From CAVQGM01 sp963712065 (GTDB taxonomy: Bacteria; Actinomycetota; Acidimicrobiia; Acidimicrobiales; Acidimicrobilacustridaceae), in the NCBI GenBank assembly GCA_963712065.1, contig CAVQGM010000002.1, positions 62,001-126,000 of the forward strand: a stretch of 64,000 nucleotides of DNA, read 5' to 3'. The translations under genes and the position numbers were made by a program. The first letter of the stretch is position 1, and the number at the start of each line of letters is the position of its first letter. This document shows positions 17,542-28,452 of this stretch, in pieces. The notes beneath the pieces were generated by a model. The model did not search any database. It worked only from the letters and a program-made list of their open reading frames with translations, and was not told the DNA's origin.

Positions 17542-18768
17542 TCAGAGGGCGGGCAGGATCACCTTGCGATAGACGTCCACGAGCCGTCGGCCGTAGTCGT
17601 CCCACGTGTTCGCTTCGGCCGTCGCTCTGGCCGCGCGGCCCATGCGGGCCACGCCATCGGGGTCCGCCGCCATGGCGGCCAAGCGATCACCCAGCGCACG
17701 CGCGTCACCCACCGGCACCACGTAGGAGTCGACCCCTTCGGTGAGCAGTTGGGCGGCGCCCACGTTCGACGACACGACCACCGGCAGACCCGAGGCCATC
17801 GCCTCGAGCACGACCATGCCGAAGCCCTCGGAGAGCGACGGCAGCACGAGCACCGACGAGCGCCGATAGAGCCGGGGCATGTCGTCGGCGGCCACGGAGC
17901 CGACCACCTCGAGCTCGACGTCGAGCCGCTCGGCCGCCACCCGCGAGGCGGCATCGAGCTGGCCGGTGATCACCAATCGACACTCCGCCCCGAGCGCGCG
18001 CGCCGCCTCGAGCAGGTCGAGCAGGCCCTTGCCCATCGACTCGCGGCCAGCGAACAGAACCGTGAAGCGTTCAGGCGGGCGATCGACAGGCACGAACCGG
18101 GTGGGGTCGCAGCCGAGCGGCACCGACACGACCCGGTCGGGCGCGAAGCCCTCGTCGAGGAAGGTCTGGCGGGTGTAGTCGGAGTTGCACACGAGGATGT
18201 CGGCCACCGCGAACTCGCGGAGCATGCGATCGGTGATGCCCGCATCGGGCGCGCGATAGTTGACACCTTGGCGCGCCAGGGTGTCAGTGACCGAACGGCG
18301 CATCGCGTTCGGATGGGCGGCGCGCACGTCGCACACCACCAGGGCGTTGCGCCGCCGAGCGAGTGACGCCGTGTGATACGACGCGCCGCTCACGCTGTGC
18401 AGAACGCGAGGGTTGCCGAGGTGCGACGAGGCGGCCAGATCCCACACCGCGCAGCGCAGGGGAAGCGCGGTGCCGTGACCGGAGCGCATGGCGAGCCGCT
18501 GGGCACCCAGCGCGAGCACCTGGGCACCCCACAGCCGCCTGGTCGGCACCCCCGCGAGCTGGGGCACGATGCGGGTGCGGTTGAAGTAGCCGACCGTGCC
18601 CACCGCCAGGCGAGCCGGCTTGCTGGCCACCGGTGCCGAGACGAACCGACGGAGAAGGCCCGCCTGGTGCAGAGCCACCGCCGCGTGCCAGTAGTAGGGC
18701 AGGTGCGCCGCCAGCACCACCGGGCGCGGGGTCTCGCCATCGGGAAAGGGATCGGCGTCGGCCGTCAC
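17542..18768 (-). CDS. Glycosyltransferase family 4 protein
   Basis: A 408-aa GT-B protein. The donor half shows VLFAGRESMGKGLLDLLEAA and the E-x7-E donor motif in SLSEGFGMVVLEAMASGLPV. GTG 18768 overlaps the stop of the polymerase gene by GTGA; the frame further upstream is antisense to other genes and is not used. It converges on the plus-strand arm, with 34 nt between the stops. Confidence 0.87.
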   Translation of the reverse strand: MTADADPFPDGETPRPVVLAAHLPYYWHAAVALHQAGLLRRFVSAPVASKPARLAVGTVGYFNRTRIVPQLAGVPTRRLWGAQVLALGAQRLAMRSGHGTALPLRCAVWDLAASSHLGNPRVLHSVSGASYHTASLARRRNALVVCDVRAAHPNAMRRSVTDTLARQGVNYRAPDAGITDRMLREFAVADILVCNSDYTRQTFLDEGFAPDRVVSVPLGCDPTRFVPVDRPPERFTVLFAGRESMGKGLLDLLEAARALGAECRLVITGQLDAASRVAAERLDVELEVVGSVAADDMPRLYRRSSVLVLPSLSEGFGMVVLEAMASGLPVVVSSNVGAAQLLTEGVDSYVVPVGDARALGDRLAAMAADPDGVARMGRAARATAEANTWDDYGRRLVDVYRKVILPAL

Positions 18769-20204
18769 GAGCGGGCCACTGCTGCCGACCCTGGTGCAGG
18801 TGAGCCGGCTGAGCCGGGCGGATCGAGCGGCCGCAGGCGACGCAGGCCCCGCACCACCAGTGCGAGCCCCACCACGAAGCCGAAGAGCCCGGCCAGCAGA
18901 CCGGCCAGGTAGCCGCGCGAGAACAGCTGGAGCAGCATCGGGATGGCCGTGGCCAGGGCGACCACGCCGCCCAGCGTGCGTGCCGCCACCAGCCGGAGCC
19001 ACACCGACTCGAGCACCAGGCCGAACACCAGCGAAGCCAACCCTGCGCCGATCCAACCGAAGTTGGCGTAGGCCTCGCCGTAGAAGGCGAACGACGCACC
19101 GAGCTCCTGGCCGAAGAACGCTCGCTGGAGCTCCTTCACCTCGCCCTCGGGCTTCTCGGGCCACACGGCACGCGGCACCGGCATCGCCAGCAACTCGGCG
19201 TAGCTGGTGCCACCGAGATGCGCGACATCGCTCGGCACGGTGTCGACCAGCACCGCGGTGGTGGCGAATACGCCCCCGCCGAGCTGCTTGGCGAGGAACG
19301 CGTCGGTGTCGACGGACTTGTCGCCGGACTGGTCGCGGAGGCCCCCGACCAGGACGGCCATGGCGAACAGGCCGACGCTGCCCACCAGGAGCAACCGGCG
19401 GGGCCGCCACGCCCACCCGCTCCTGGTCGTCTTCCACCAGACGAGCGCGGCCGCCACCGCGGGGATGCCGAGCCACCAGCGGGCCCCGCCGCTGATGAGG
19501 AGCAGCGCGCTCACCCCGATGACCGCCACCGGCACCAGACGCGATCGAGCGGGCGCCGACGTCAGGCGCAGCGTGGCCACGATGATCGCCACCCCGGCGA
19601 AGCCGAGCAGCACCCCGAAGTACTTGATCACCGGGCCGTCGGCCGACCGCAGGAAGTCGCCGTACTTGGCCGAGCCGACCAGCACGATCAGCGCCCTCGG
19701 ATCACCGCCGGCGGTGAGCACGTAGAGCGCGAGCCCACCGATGGCGCCGAGGAGCAAGAGGATCGACCACCGATCGAGCCTCACGGCCGGCAGGCGGACC
19801 TGCAGATGCCGCATGGCAGGGGTGCCGTGCCAGAGCCGGGCACCCACCGCCCCCGCCAGCAGGGCGAGCTGGGCGAGCGTCGACAGCTGCAGCGCGCCGA
19901 CCGTGCCGGCGGTGACGTCGTAGATCGCGATGAGGGTGCGGCCCTCGGTGACCGCGATGGTGGCCGGCGCCAGCACCTCGAGCAGGAAGAACAGCTGCAC
20001 CCCGGCCATGGCGAGCGAAGGTCTCGAGGAGAACACCACCCATGCCGAGGTCAGCAGCCAGCTGGCCCACAGCGTGGCCAGCCAGTACTGGGGCTCGGCG
20101 GCGTAGGTGGTGACGGCGATCCCACCCACCAGGGCGGCGGCGGCGCCGACTCCGACCAGCCCCCGCTGGGCGCCCGTGGTCGAGGCAAGGGTGGGAGCGG
20201 TCAT
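18765..20204 (-). CDS. Oligosaccharide repeat-unit polymerase (Wzy-like)
   Basis: A 479-aa integral membrane protein with about 10-12 hydrophobic segments. A large outside loop contains GGARWWLGIPAVAAALVWW and a second loop contains PVPRAVWPEKPEGEVKEL, the pattern of Wzy / O-antigen polymerase-family proteins. It would join repeat units outside the membrane, working with the Wzz and Wzx proteins encoded on the other strand. Sequence conservation in this family is poor, so the call rests on topology and neighbours. It is coupled to the glycosyltransferase behind it through GTGA. Confidence 0.75.
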   Translation of the reverse strand: MTAPTLASTTGAQRGLVGVGAAAALVGGIAVTTYAAEPQYWLATLWASWLLTSAWVVFSSRPSLAMAGVQLFFLLEVLAPATIAVTEGRTLIAIYDVTAGTVGALQLSTLAQLALLAGAVGARLWHGTPAMRHLQVRLPAVRLDRWSILLLLGAIGGLALYVLTAGGDPRALIVLVGSAKYGDFLRSADGPVIKYFGVLLGFAGVAIIVATLRLTSAPARSRLVPVAVIGVSALLLISGGARWWLGIPAVAAALVWWKTTRSGWAWRPRRLLLVGSVGLFAMAVLVGGLRDQSGDKSVDTDAFLAKQLGGGVFATTAVLVDTVPSDVAHLGGTSYAELLAMPVPRAVWPEKPEGEVKELQRAFFGQELGASFAFYGEAYANFGWIGAGLASLVFGLVLESVWLRLVAARTLGGVVALATAIPMLLQLFSRGYLAGLLAGLFGFVVGLALVVRGLRRLRPLDPPGSAGSPAPGSAAVARS

Positions 20205-20210
20205 GGTCGG

Positions 20211-20250
20211 AAAAGCGAGAACGGCCCCCCGCCGAGCGGGGGGCCGTTCT
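20211..20250 (-). terminator. Strong intrinsic terminator
   Basis: A perfect 15-bp stem (20218-20232 with 20236-20250, loop CGA), followed on the minus strand by CGCTTTT. It begins directly after the stop of the large secreted-protein gene at 20251 and insulates the polymerase gene that starts at 20204. Confidence 0.9.
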
Positions 20251-23200
20251 TCAGGTTAGTTGCGTGACACGCACCCGGCGTCCTGGGCGAGCGAGCCCAG
20301 CAGGTTCTGGCTGCTGCCCGGCGGCGATGGTGATCGGGTTGGCGTAGGCGAACGACCCGGTCGTCGGACCACCGACCACGTCGGCGTTCCATTCCGAGCA
20401 CAGCGCCGGTGACAGACCACCGTCGTTGATCACCCGGAAGAGCACCAGGTAGTCACCCGGCGGCAGGCCGTTCTGGGCGTAGGGGAAGGCCGGGTCGGCG
20501 GTCCAGCGGCTGAACGTGTAGTTCATCGCGGGGACGGTGCCGGCGAGGTTCTCGCCGACGGTGACCTTGCCCACGAACCCGCCGGTGTCGGCGTTGTAGA
20601 GGCGCACCTGGGTCTGTCCGGTGGGCACCGCAGCACCCGTGGACGCCAGGTTGACACCACCCTGGAGCTGACCAGGCTGGTCGTCGGTGGCAGGCTCGAT
20701 GGCATAGACGCTGGTGGCATCGGAACCGTTGGCCGAGCCCCAGTCACTCGCCAGATTGAGCCGGGTGGCCGTGTTGCCGATGATGGTCTTGACCTGGCCC
20801 ACGCCCTTGCCGGCCAGGATCCGCAACCGGTAGCCGGCCCAGATGTCGGCTGCCCAGCTGCTGGGAGGTGTCGAGGAAGTAGGCGTTGGCCGGTGTGCCG
20901 AAGAGACCGGCGTTCGCCGCACAGATCGCGGCGACACCGTGTGAAGCACTGACCGGTACCGGGCGTGGTGTTCGTGACCGACGCCTCGATCACGTAGACG
21001 CTGCCCGGCGCCAGGGGCGACCGCGAACGTCGGGCTGATCGTCAGCGCCGTGGCCGTGTTGGCCGTGATCGGGCGGGACTGGCCCGCGCCCGGCACCCGA
21101 GATGATGCGAGCCCGGTAGCCGACCCACTGGTTGTTGGTCCACGACTTGCTCGTGTCGGTGAGGCTCCCGGCTGCACCCGCCGTGGCGGTTCCGGTGCTG
21201 TTGGCCGCCACGTTGTCACGAACCAGCGTGGCGTCGACGTCGACCGTCGCGCCGCCGACGACATCGACGACCGCTGCGGTGCTGGCGTTGAGCGCTCCAC
21301 CGGTCCACACCTCGGCGTAGTTGGTGGGCGACTCGACACCCTGGCCGAAGCTCACCTTGTAGCCGCCCGGGGGCAGCTGACCGAAGGCGTAGTTGCCACC
21401 GGACAGGTTGGCCTTGCGGATGAACCGGCCGTCAGCGCCGTAGAGGCGGATGTCGGTGCCGTTGGGCGCCGTGCCCGTGGGCTCGACGAAGACGGTGCCG
21501 GAGATGGTGCCCCGACCGCCGGTGCCGCCGTAGAGCGTCTGGTCGGCGCCTGCGTAGGGCGACGGGATGGCCGGCGAGTTCTGCGCCACGTTGGCGCCAC
21601 CGAGCCAGGCCTGGGTGAAGTTGCTGGCGTTGTAGCGCAGCTTGTAGTTGCCCGCGGCCAGACCGTTGAACGAGAAGTTGCCGCTGCCGTCGGCGACCGT
21701 GAAGCCCACGTTGTTGAGGCTGTTGCCCACCGAGGAGAACAGCGTCACCACGGCACCGCCGAGCGGGGCGCAGGCGGGGTCGCAGCCGGTGACCGTGCCG
21801 GAGATGGTGCCGGCGGTGGCGGCCTTGACGAAGACCCGGGTGGTGTCGTCGCCGTTGGTGCCGTCCTCGTCGGTGCCGGTGAGGGTGACGTCGACGAAGC
21901 AGTCGGCCGCCACGCTCGCCGTGGCGAAGGTGGAGGTGAGTGCGTTCGGGCTCGTCGGCGTGACCGCAGCGGCCGGCGAGCAGGTGTTGTTCGGTCCGGC
22001 CGCGGCGGTGGTCCAGGCGTAGGTGCGACCCGGCACGTCGGACGGAGCGGGCGAGGTGAAGGTGCCCACCAGCTTCTGCGGGTTGGCGCCTGCGCTCAGG
22101 CCGCCCGACACGGTGAGGTCGGGCCCGGCGTTGATGGCCGGGGCGACGTTGCCCGCCGAGAAGTTGACGGTGGCCGTGTTGGGGCTGAGGTTCGGGCCGG
22201 CGCCGTCACCGACCTGGATCAGGAACGAGTAGCTGCCCTGATCGGGGATGAGGAAGGTGGCCGCACCGCTGATCGGCTCGACCGAGATCTCGGGGATGGT
22301 CGGGCCGGCGGTCTGCGTCCAGCGCCAGTTGTAGGTGGGCGGAGGCGTCGGGCACGGAGCGGTCTGGCAGAGCACCTCGTCGGGATCCGTGGCCGAGGGG
22401 GTCAGGGTGATCTCCTGGCCCTCGAGCGCACCCACCGGAGCGGCGGGCGCGATGGCCGTGGGCTGGCCGTTGCTCGTGCTCGAGGTGGCCCGGGCCACGG
22501 CCTCGAGGATGCTGACGCCCGGAGCCGAAGGCAGGCCGAAGGACGTGTTCACGCTGGCGCACAGCGCGCCACCGGTGGACGCCGGCAGCATGAAGGTGCT
22601 GTCGATGAGCGTGAGCATGCCGGTGTTCTCGTCGTAGTTCGAGCCGCCGGCGTTGGTGGTCGACAGGCTGGCCGTGACGCCGGTGATCGTGCACCAGCCG
22701 ACCACGGGCACCTCGAGATAGGCGTTGAAGCTGATGTCGAGCACACCCTGGCCGGTGGCCGGGTCGATGCTGCCGGTGACGTTGCTGGTCTTGCCCACCT
22801 CGTCGATGGTGTAGGTGCTGGTGGCGTCAGGCGCCGTGCCCCAGTTCAGGGTGGTGACGGACGTGGCCGTGTTGGCGAGGATGGGCAGCGACTGGCCCGC
22901 ACCGGTTCCGCCGGTGATGTTCGCTCGGTACCCGACGAACTCGTCGGGAGTCCACGACGTGGTGTTGTCCTCGAGCTGGTTGGCGCCGGGGATGATGGTG
23001 TAGGCGCTGACCCGACGACGATCGCAGGGTTCCAGCAGCCCGAGATCGTGAGCGACGTCGCGGTGTTGGACGTGATGTTTCGAGTCTGGCGGCGCCGACC
23101 ACGACGCGATATCCGCCGCCCACTGGTTCGGCGCCCAGGACTTGGTGTCGTCGGTGAGCGTACCGGGTGACGTTCGCCACCGCGGTGGCGGTGCCCGTGC

Positions 23201-23731
23201 CGTTCACCTGGGCGGTGGTGACGTTGCCCGACTCGACCGGCGCACCGGTGAGCACGCTGCACCGCGCCTGCGAAGGGCGGTTGATGTAGGTGTAGATCGG
23301 GGCGAAGGAGAACTCGGCGTTGTTGAGCGTGCCGTCGGCCGCCACGTCGGCCTTCGCGTTGATGATGGCGCGGGGCTGTTCACCGGCCACGATCTCGCTG
23401 TCGTCGAGCACGCTGGCGCACTGGGTGTCGGTGGGGAAGTCGGGGAAGGCGTCCTGGTAGACGGGCGGCATGTTGGGTCGACGAGGGAGGCGTCGTCGTT
23501 GGTGCCGTTGTTGCACTGGTAGGGCCGGGTCGGCGGAGCCAAGGGGCTGCCCCGGCCGGCGAGGATCAGACGACCCGCCTGCGCGTAGAAGGTCCAGTCA
23601 CCCGGATTCGACCAGGTGCCCGCAGCGGACGCCTGGGGCGCCGTCACGACGGTGGCGGCGAAAAGGCTCGCAACGATGGCAAGCACACTGACGACCTTGG
23701 TCGCCATACCCCGTGCAGAACTGGCTCGCAT
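20251..23731 (-). pseudogene. Large modular secreted protein, multiply frameshifted
   Basis: A cell-surface or secreted protein of about 1,150 aa spread over all three minus-strand frames. ATG 23731 follows a GGGGG ribosome-binding site and starts a Sec signal peptide (AIVASLFAATVVTAPQASAA). Four copies of a module with the pattern W-x-NQW-x-GYR ... G-x-GQ ... NTAT lie near 23165-22990, 22975-22810, 21160-20990 and 20870-20690. Between them are PKD-like segments (YNWRWTQTAGPTI, VNAGPDLTVSGG-like) and three carboxypeptidase-regulatory-like beta domains (GTISGTVTGCDPACAPLGGA and similar). Frame changes occur near 23475, 23165, 23110, 23075, 23010, 21090, 21010, 20940 and 20870. These positions are approximate. 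The strong terminator at 20211 follows the stop. Confidence 0.8.
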
Positions 23732-23858
23732 AACTGTCCCCCCTTGGAACGCCCACAATCGACGAAGCCGGCCTGCCGCCGGGTCCGTGGCTCCCACTGT
23801 CTAGCACCCGCCCCGCCGAGCGTCCACAGCACCACCACCCGTCGCCGTCGGGGTGAGG

Positions 23859-24507
23859 TCAGCAGAGATTGTTGAGCTCGCGCCCGTCGATCCAGGTGGT
23901 TTGACAGAAGATCGACGAACGGAAGCTGGCCCCGTCGATGATGGCCTCGAACAGATTGGTGCCCGACAGGTCGACACCCTGCACCGACGCCCCGACCAAG
24001 GTGGCCCCGGAGAGGTTGGCCGACGCGAGCGTGGCGCCGTCGAGCTTGCGCTCCCGTGAGGTTGGCGCCCGACAGGTTCGCCCCCGTGAAGTCGGCCCCG
24101 GAGAGGTCAGCGCCCCGCAGATCGGCACCCGTCACCTCGGCGAAGCCGAGGTCGATCCCGGGCAGCTGGGCGCCCGGCCACGACACGAGCACCAGATCGA
24201 CCTCACGACACGAGCCCGCCGCCGCGCAGCTGTTGAAGCGCTCCGCCGCGGCCTCGGCACCCGGGCGCACCGCGCCGGCCGCCTCTTGTGGCTCGATCTC
24301 CGGCACCCGCACCGGCAGCGTCGTGTCGGCCCCCTCGGGCAGATCGCCCGAGGGCACCGTGTCACCCGACGGGAAGCCTGACGTCGTCGCGGTGGCCTCG
24401 TCGACGACCGTGGTGGACGACGTGCCGGTGTCGTCGGACCCCGAACACGCCGTCAACGCCATCGTGGCGACGAGGGCGGGCACCACGAACATCATCGGCC
24501 GACGCAT
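23859..24507 (-). pseudogene. Pentapeptide-repeat lipoprotein, frameshifted
   Basis: A lipoprotein of about 215 aa. ATG 24507 starts a lipoprotein signal ending in the lipobox LTAC (Cys about residue 20). A Thr/Ser-rich linker follows, then pentapeptide repeats of the A(D/N)LSGA type (TGADLRGADLSGADFTGANL). A surplus base near 24049 shifts the frame; beyond it the repeats continue as LDGATLASANLSGATLVGAS to RELNNLC at 23859. Pentapeptide repeats form a right-handed beta helix; the role here is unknown. It is divergent from orn. Confidence 0.8.
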
Positions 24508-24600
24508 CGTTCGAGTCTGACCGTTCGCCTCACCACGATCCAGCCACCCCGCCGTCGGCACCCAACGTCGGCATCCCGACGGCACGGGTACGCTGCCGCC

Positions 24601-25160
<560 letters not shown>

Positions 25161-25164
<4 letters not shown>

Positions 25165-26252
25165 CCACCGCCGCCCGTCCTCCCAAGCAGGAGAAGGAAC
25201 CGGCGTCGACCGAGGTGGTCGCGGTGGCGCCGGGCATCCTGCGACTCCAGCTGCCGATCGACCTGCCGGGTCTCGGGCACGTCAACACCTACGCGCTCGA
25301 GGACGGCGACGGCTTCGCGCTCGTCGATCCCGGCTTGCCCGGCGAGGCGTCGTGGCAGGCGTTGCTCACTCGGCTCGACGCCGCCGGCATCCCCCTGTCG
25401 CGCGTGCACACGGTGATCGTGACGCACTCTCATCCCGACCACTTCGGCGGCGCCGGGTTGCTCGTCGAGGAGACGGGTGCCGCCCTCGTGGCCTCCACCC
25501 ACTTCCGCACCTTCTTCGACGGTCGCCTCGACGACGACGTCGAGCTCGAGACCCGAGCCGACGCCGGATCGGACATCGACGCAGACCACCCTGACGACGA
25601 GCGCGACGGCGACATCGACTTCCGGCGGCCGGCGCCCTGGGGCGGCACCCTCGAGGGCCCACCACCCGACAAGGTGGCGTTGTTCCGCCAGACCCTGCAG
25701 GAAGGCGGGATGCCGTTCTTCCGGGCCCCCCGGCCGACCCATCGGCTCGATGACGCCGACACCATCTCGCTGGCCCGGCGTGACTGGGTCGCACTGTTCA
25801 CCCCGGGTCACACCAACGACCACCTGTGCCTGTTCGATCCGCTCGAGGGTGTGCTGTTGTCGGGCGACCACGTGCTGCCGACCATCACCCCGCACATCTC
25901 CGGGATGGTCGAGGGCGACTCGCTGGCGCGCTACGTCGAATCGCTCGACCGGGTGTCGGCGCTCGAGGGCGTGCGCACTGTGTTGCCCGCACACGGCCAG
26001 CCCTTCACCGACCTCCCCACGCGCGTCGACGCCATCAAGGAGCACCACGACGAGCGCCTCGAACAGTTGCGCGGCATCAGCCGTGAGCTCGGCTGGGCGA
26101 ACGTCGAGGAACTCTCGCACCGACTGTTCGCACCAAGGTCATGGGGATCGATGGCCGAGAGCGAGACCTACGCGCACCTCGAGCACCTGCGCATGAGCGG
26201 TCAGGCGGACGTGCGAGAGCAGGCCGGCCTGCTCGAGTACCACCTGCCCTGA
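25161..26252 (+). CDS. MBL-fold metallo-hydrolase
   Basis: A 363-aa metallo-beta-lactamase fold hydrolase. The zinc motif HSHPDH lies at residues 89-94, followed by FTPGHTNDHLCLFD and LLSGDHVL. The C-terminal part (about 300-355) resembles the winged-helix tail of LACTB2-like enzymes. An insert with an acidic stretch (about 125-165) is unusual. It is coupled to orn by a GTGA overlap. Substrate unknown. Confidence 0.85.
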
Positions 26253-26260
26253 AACCCCCG

Positions 26261-26307
26261 AAATCGGTGCGTGAAACAACCCATGCGGTTGTTTCACGCA
26301 CCAATTT
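26261..26307. repeat. 47-bp hairpin repeat, copy 2
   Basis: 21-bp arms (AAATCGGTGCGTGAAAC then AACC) with the 5-nt loop CATGC; one arm position is mismatched (A for G near 26303). It lies between the convergent stops of the metallo-hydrolase and the aldehyde dehydrogenase. The right flank GGCGACGGGG is shared with copy 3 in reverse orientation. Confidence 0.9.
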
Positions 26308-26328
26308 GGCGACGGGGTGGGCCAGGCG

Positions 26329-27840
26329 TCAGACGCCGAGCACGCCGTAGTGGAAGTGGTTGTCGCGCCCGGTCGACTCGGGGTTGATGTGCACGTGCTT
26401 GACCTGGCGGTAGATCTCGTAGCCCTGCGTGCCGAGCTCGCGCCCGATGCCCGACTGCTTGTAGCCGCCGAAGGGACGCTCCGGTGAGATCAGGTGGTAG
26501 TCGTTGATCCACACGGTGCCGGTGCGCATGGCGCCGGCCACCTTCTCGGCCCGCTCGAGGTTGCCGCTCTGCACGCCGCCGGCGAGGCCGTAGATCGAGT
26601 CGTTGGCGATGGCCACGGCCTCTTCGTCGGTGTCGAACGGGATGACGCGACAGCACGGGGCCGAAGATCTCCTCTTGGGCGATCTTGGTCTTGTTGTCGA
26701 CGTCGGCGAAGATCGTCGGCCGGTAGAACGCGCCCTTGTCGAGGTGGTCGGCCAGGCCCTCGGGCTGGCTGCCACCGCACAGCGGCTCGCCCACCTCGTC
26801 ACGGCCGAGCTTCACGTAGCGCTCGACGGTCTCGACCTGGCCGTGCGACACGAGCGGGCCCAGGTCGGTGCCCATGTCCATCTGATCGCCCACGACCATG
26901 CCGTTGGCCTTCTCGACGAGCAGGCCCACGAACTCGTCGTAGATGCCGCGCTGCACCAGGGCGCGGGTGCCCGACTCGCACACCTGACCGCCGTGGAAGA
27001 ACGTGCCCCAGAGCACGCCGCCGGCCGCGAGGTCGAGGTCGGCGTCGTCGAGCACGATGTTGGCCGACTTGCCGCCCAGCTCGAGGGTGACCGGCTTCAC
27101 GGTGCCCGAGGCCAGCTGCATGATGCGTCGACCGACCTCGGTCGACCCGGTGAACGCGGTCTTGTCGACCAGCGGGTTGGAGGCCAGCTCCTCGCCGACG
27201 GTGCCGCCGGGGCCGGCGAGGACGTTGACCACGCCCGGGGGCAGGTCGGCCTCGGCGATGATCTGCGGCGAGCTTGAGAGCGCTGAGCGAGGTGAGCGAC
27301 GCCGGCTTCAGCACCGAGGTGTTGCCGGCGGCGATCGCCGGGGCGATCTTCCACGCGGCCATGATCAGCGGGAAGTTCCAGGGGATGACGCCCGTGCACA
27401 CACCGATGGGCTCGTAGCGCAGGTAGTTCTGCGACACCGGGAACGGGCGAGCCGGGCAGCTCGACCCGGTCGGGCTGCTCCTCGGCCATCTTGGCGAACC
27501 ACTCGAACGCGGAGGTGGCGCCGGGCACGTCGGCCATCTGCGCCTTGAGGATCGTGCCGCCACCGTCGAGAGCCTCGAGCTCGGCCAGCTCCGCGGCGTT
27601 CTCGTTGATGAGCTCGACGATGCGGCGCATCTTGGCGGCCCGCTCGGCACCGCTCATGGTCGGCCACGGGCCCTCGTCGAAGGCCTTGCGGGCGGCTTCG
27701 ATGGCCCGCACCGCGTCGTCGCGGCCCGCCTTGGGGAGATCGGCCAGCTTCTGGCCGGTGCCCGGGTTGTAGGTGGCGAACGTCTCGCCCGAGGCGGCGT
27801 CGCTGAACTCACCGTTGATGAAGAGCTGGTAGTCGGCCAT
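26329..27840 (-). pseudogene. NAD-dependent aldehyde dehydrogenase, frameshifted three times
   Basis: A full-length aldehyde dehydrogenase of about 503 aa, split over four frame segments. ATG 27840 starts MADYQLFINGEF. Shifts near 27445, 27270 and 26652 are each repaired by deleting one base. The motifs are present: the nucleotide-binding region GVIPWNFPLIMAAWK, the catalytic glutamate in VTLELGGKSANIV, the catalytic cysteine in GGQVCESGTR, and the C-terminal PFGGYKQSGIGRELG. The family oxidises aldehydes to acids; the substrate is unknown. Every catalytic residue is intact, which argues against true decay. Confidence 0.85.
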
Positions 27841-27942
27841 GGCCGTTCCCCCTTGTGATGTGAACGCTGGGTGGCCTGGCCCGGATACCTGGGCGATGGC
27901 CCGCTGATGATGGTGACGGTACCCGCGGTGCCCCGCCGGCGG

Positions 27943-28452
27943 CTACTGCGGGTGCGCGGCCTGCATCCCGACGACGTCGCCGACGGTGAGCCAGGGCCCG
28001 TCGGTCACCGTGGGACTGACGGCGACGGGCTCGATCACATAACCCGTGTGGTCGCCGAGCTCGGGGACCCGGTGCACCACCTGGCCCACGAACCAGGCCG
28101 GGCACTCGTCGAGCAGCGGGACGTCGCCTGGCCCGGGTGTCCACGAGCACCGCTCGAACTTGTCGATCTCGTCACCCGTGTGCTGGGCGAAGAGCGAGGC
28201 CAGCGGGATGGCCGCACGCGGGATGAGATGGACGGCGAGCACGTCGGCCGAGGCCGCCACCGCGTGGGTGTGGTTCTCGACGGAGAGGGCGATCAGCACA
28301 CGGGGCGGGTGCATGCTGCACTCGGTGACGAACCCCACCAGGCAGCCAGAGCGCTCGCCGTCGCGTCCCACCGTGGTGACGAGATGGGCGCGCGCCGTGT
28401 CGAGCTGAGCCGTGAACTGCCGGAACCGCTCGTCGGTCAGGCGATCGACCAC
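27943..28452 (-). CDS. Flavin reductase-like domain protein
   Basis: A 169-aa FMN-binding split-barrel of the flavin reductase family (HLVTTVGRDGERSGCLVGFV, PPRVLIALSVENHTH, HLIPRA). Such proteins reduce flavins for a partner oxygenase or act alone on quinone-like substrates. The GTG at 28452 lies inside the end of the preceding metallo-hydrolase gene (16-nt overlap), so the two are co-transcribed. Confidence 0.8.
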   Translation of the reverse strand: MVDRLTDERFRQFTAQLDTARAHLVTTVGRDGERSGCLVGFVTECSMHPPRVLIALSVENHTHAVAASADVLAVHLIPRAAIPLASLFAQHTGDEIDKFERCSWTPGPGDVPLLDECPAWFVGQVVHRVPELGDHTGYVIEPVAVSPTVTDGPWLTVGDVVGMQAAHPQ

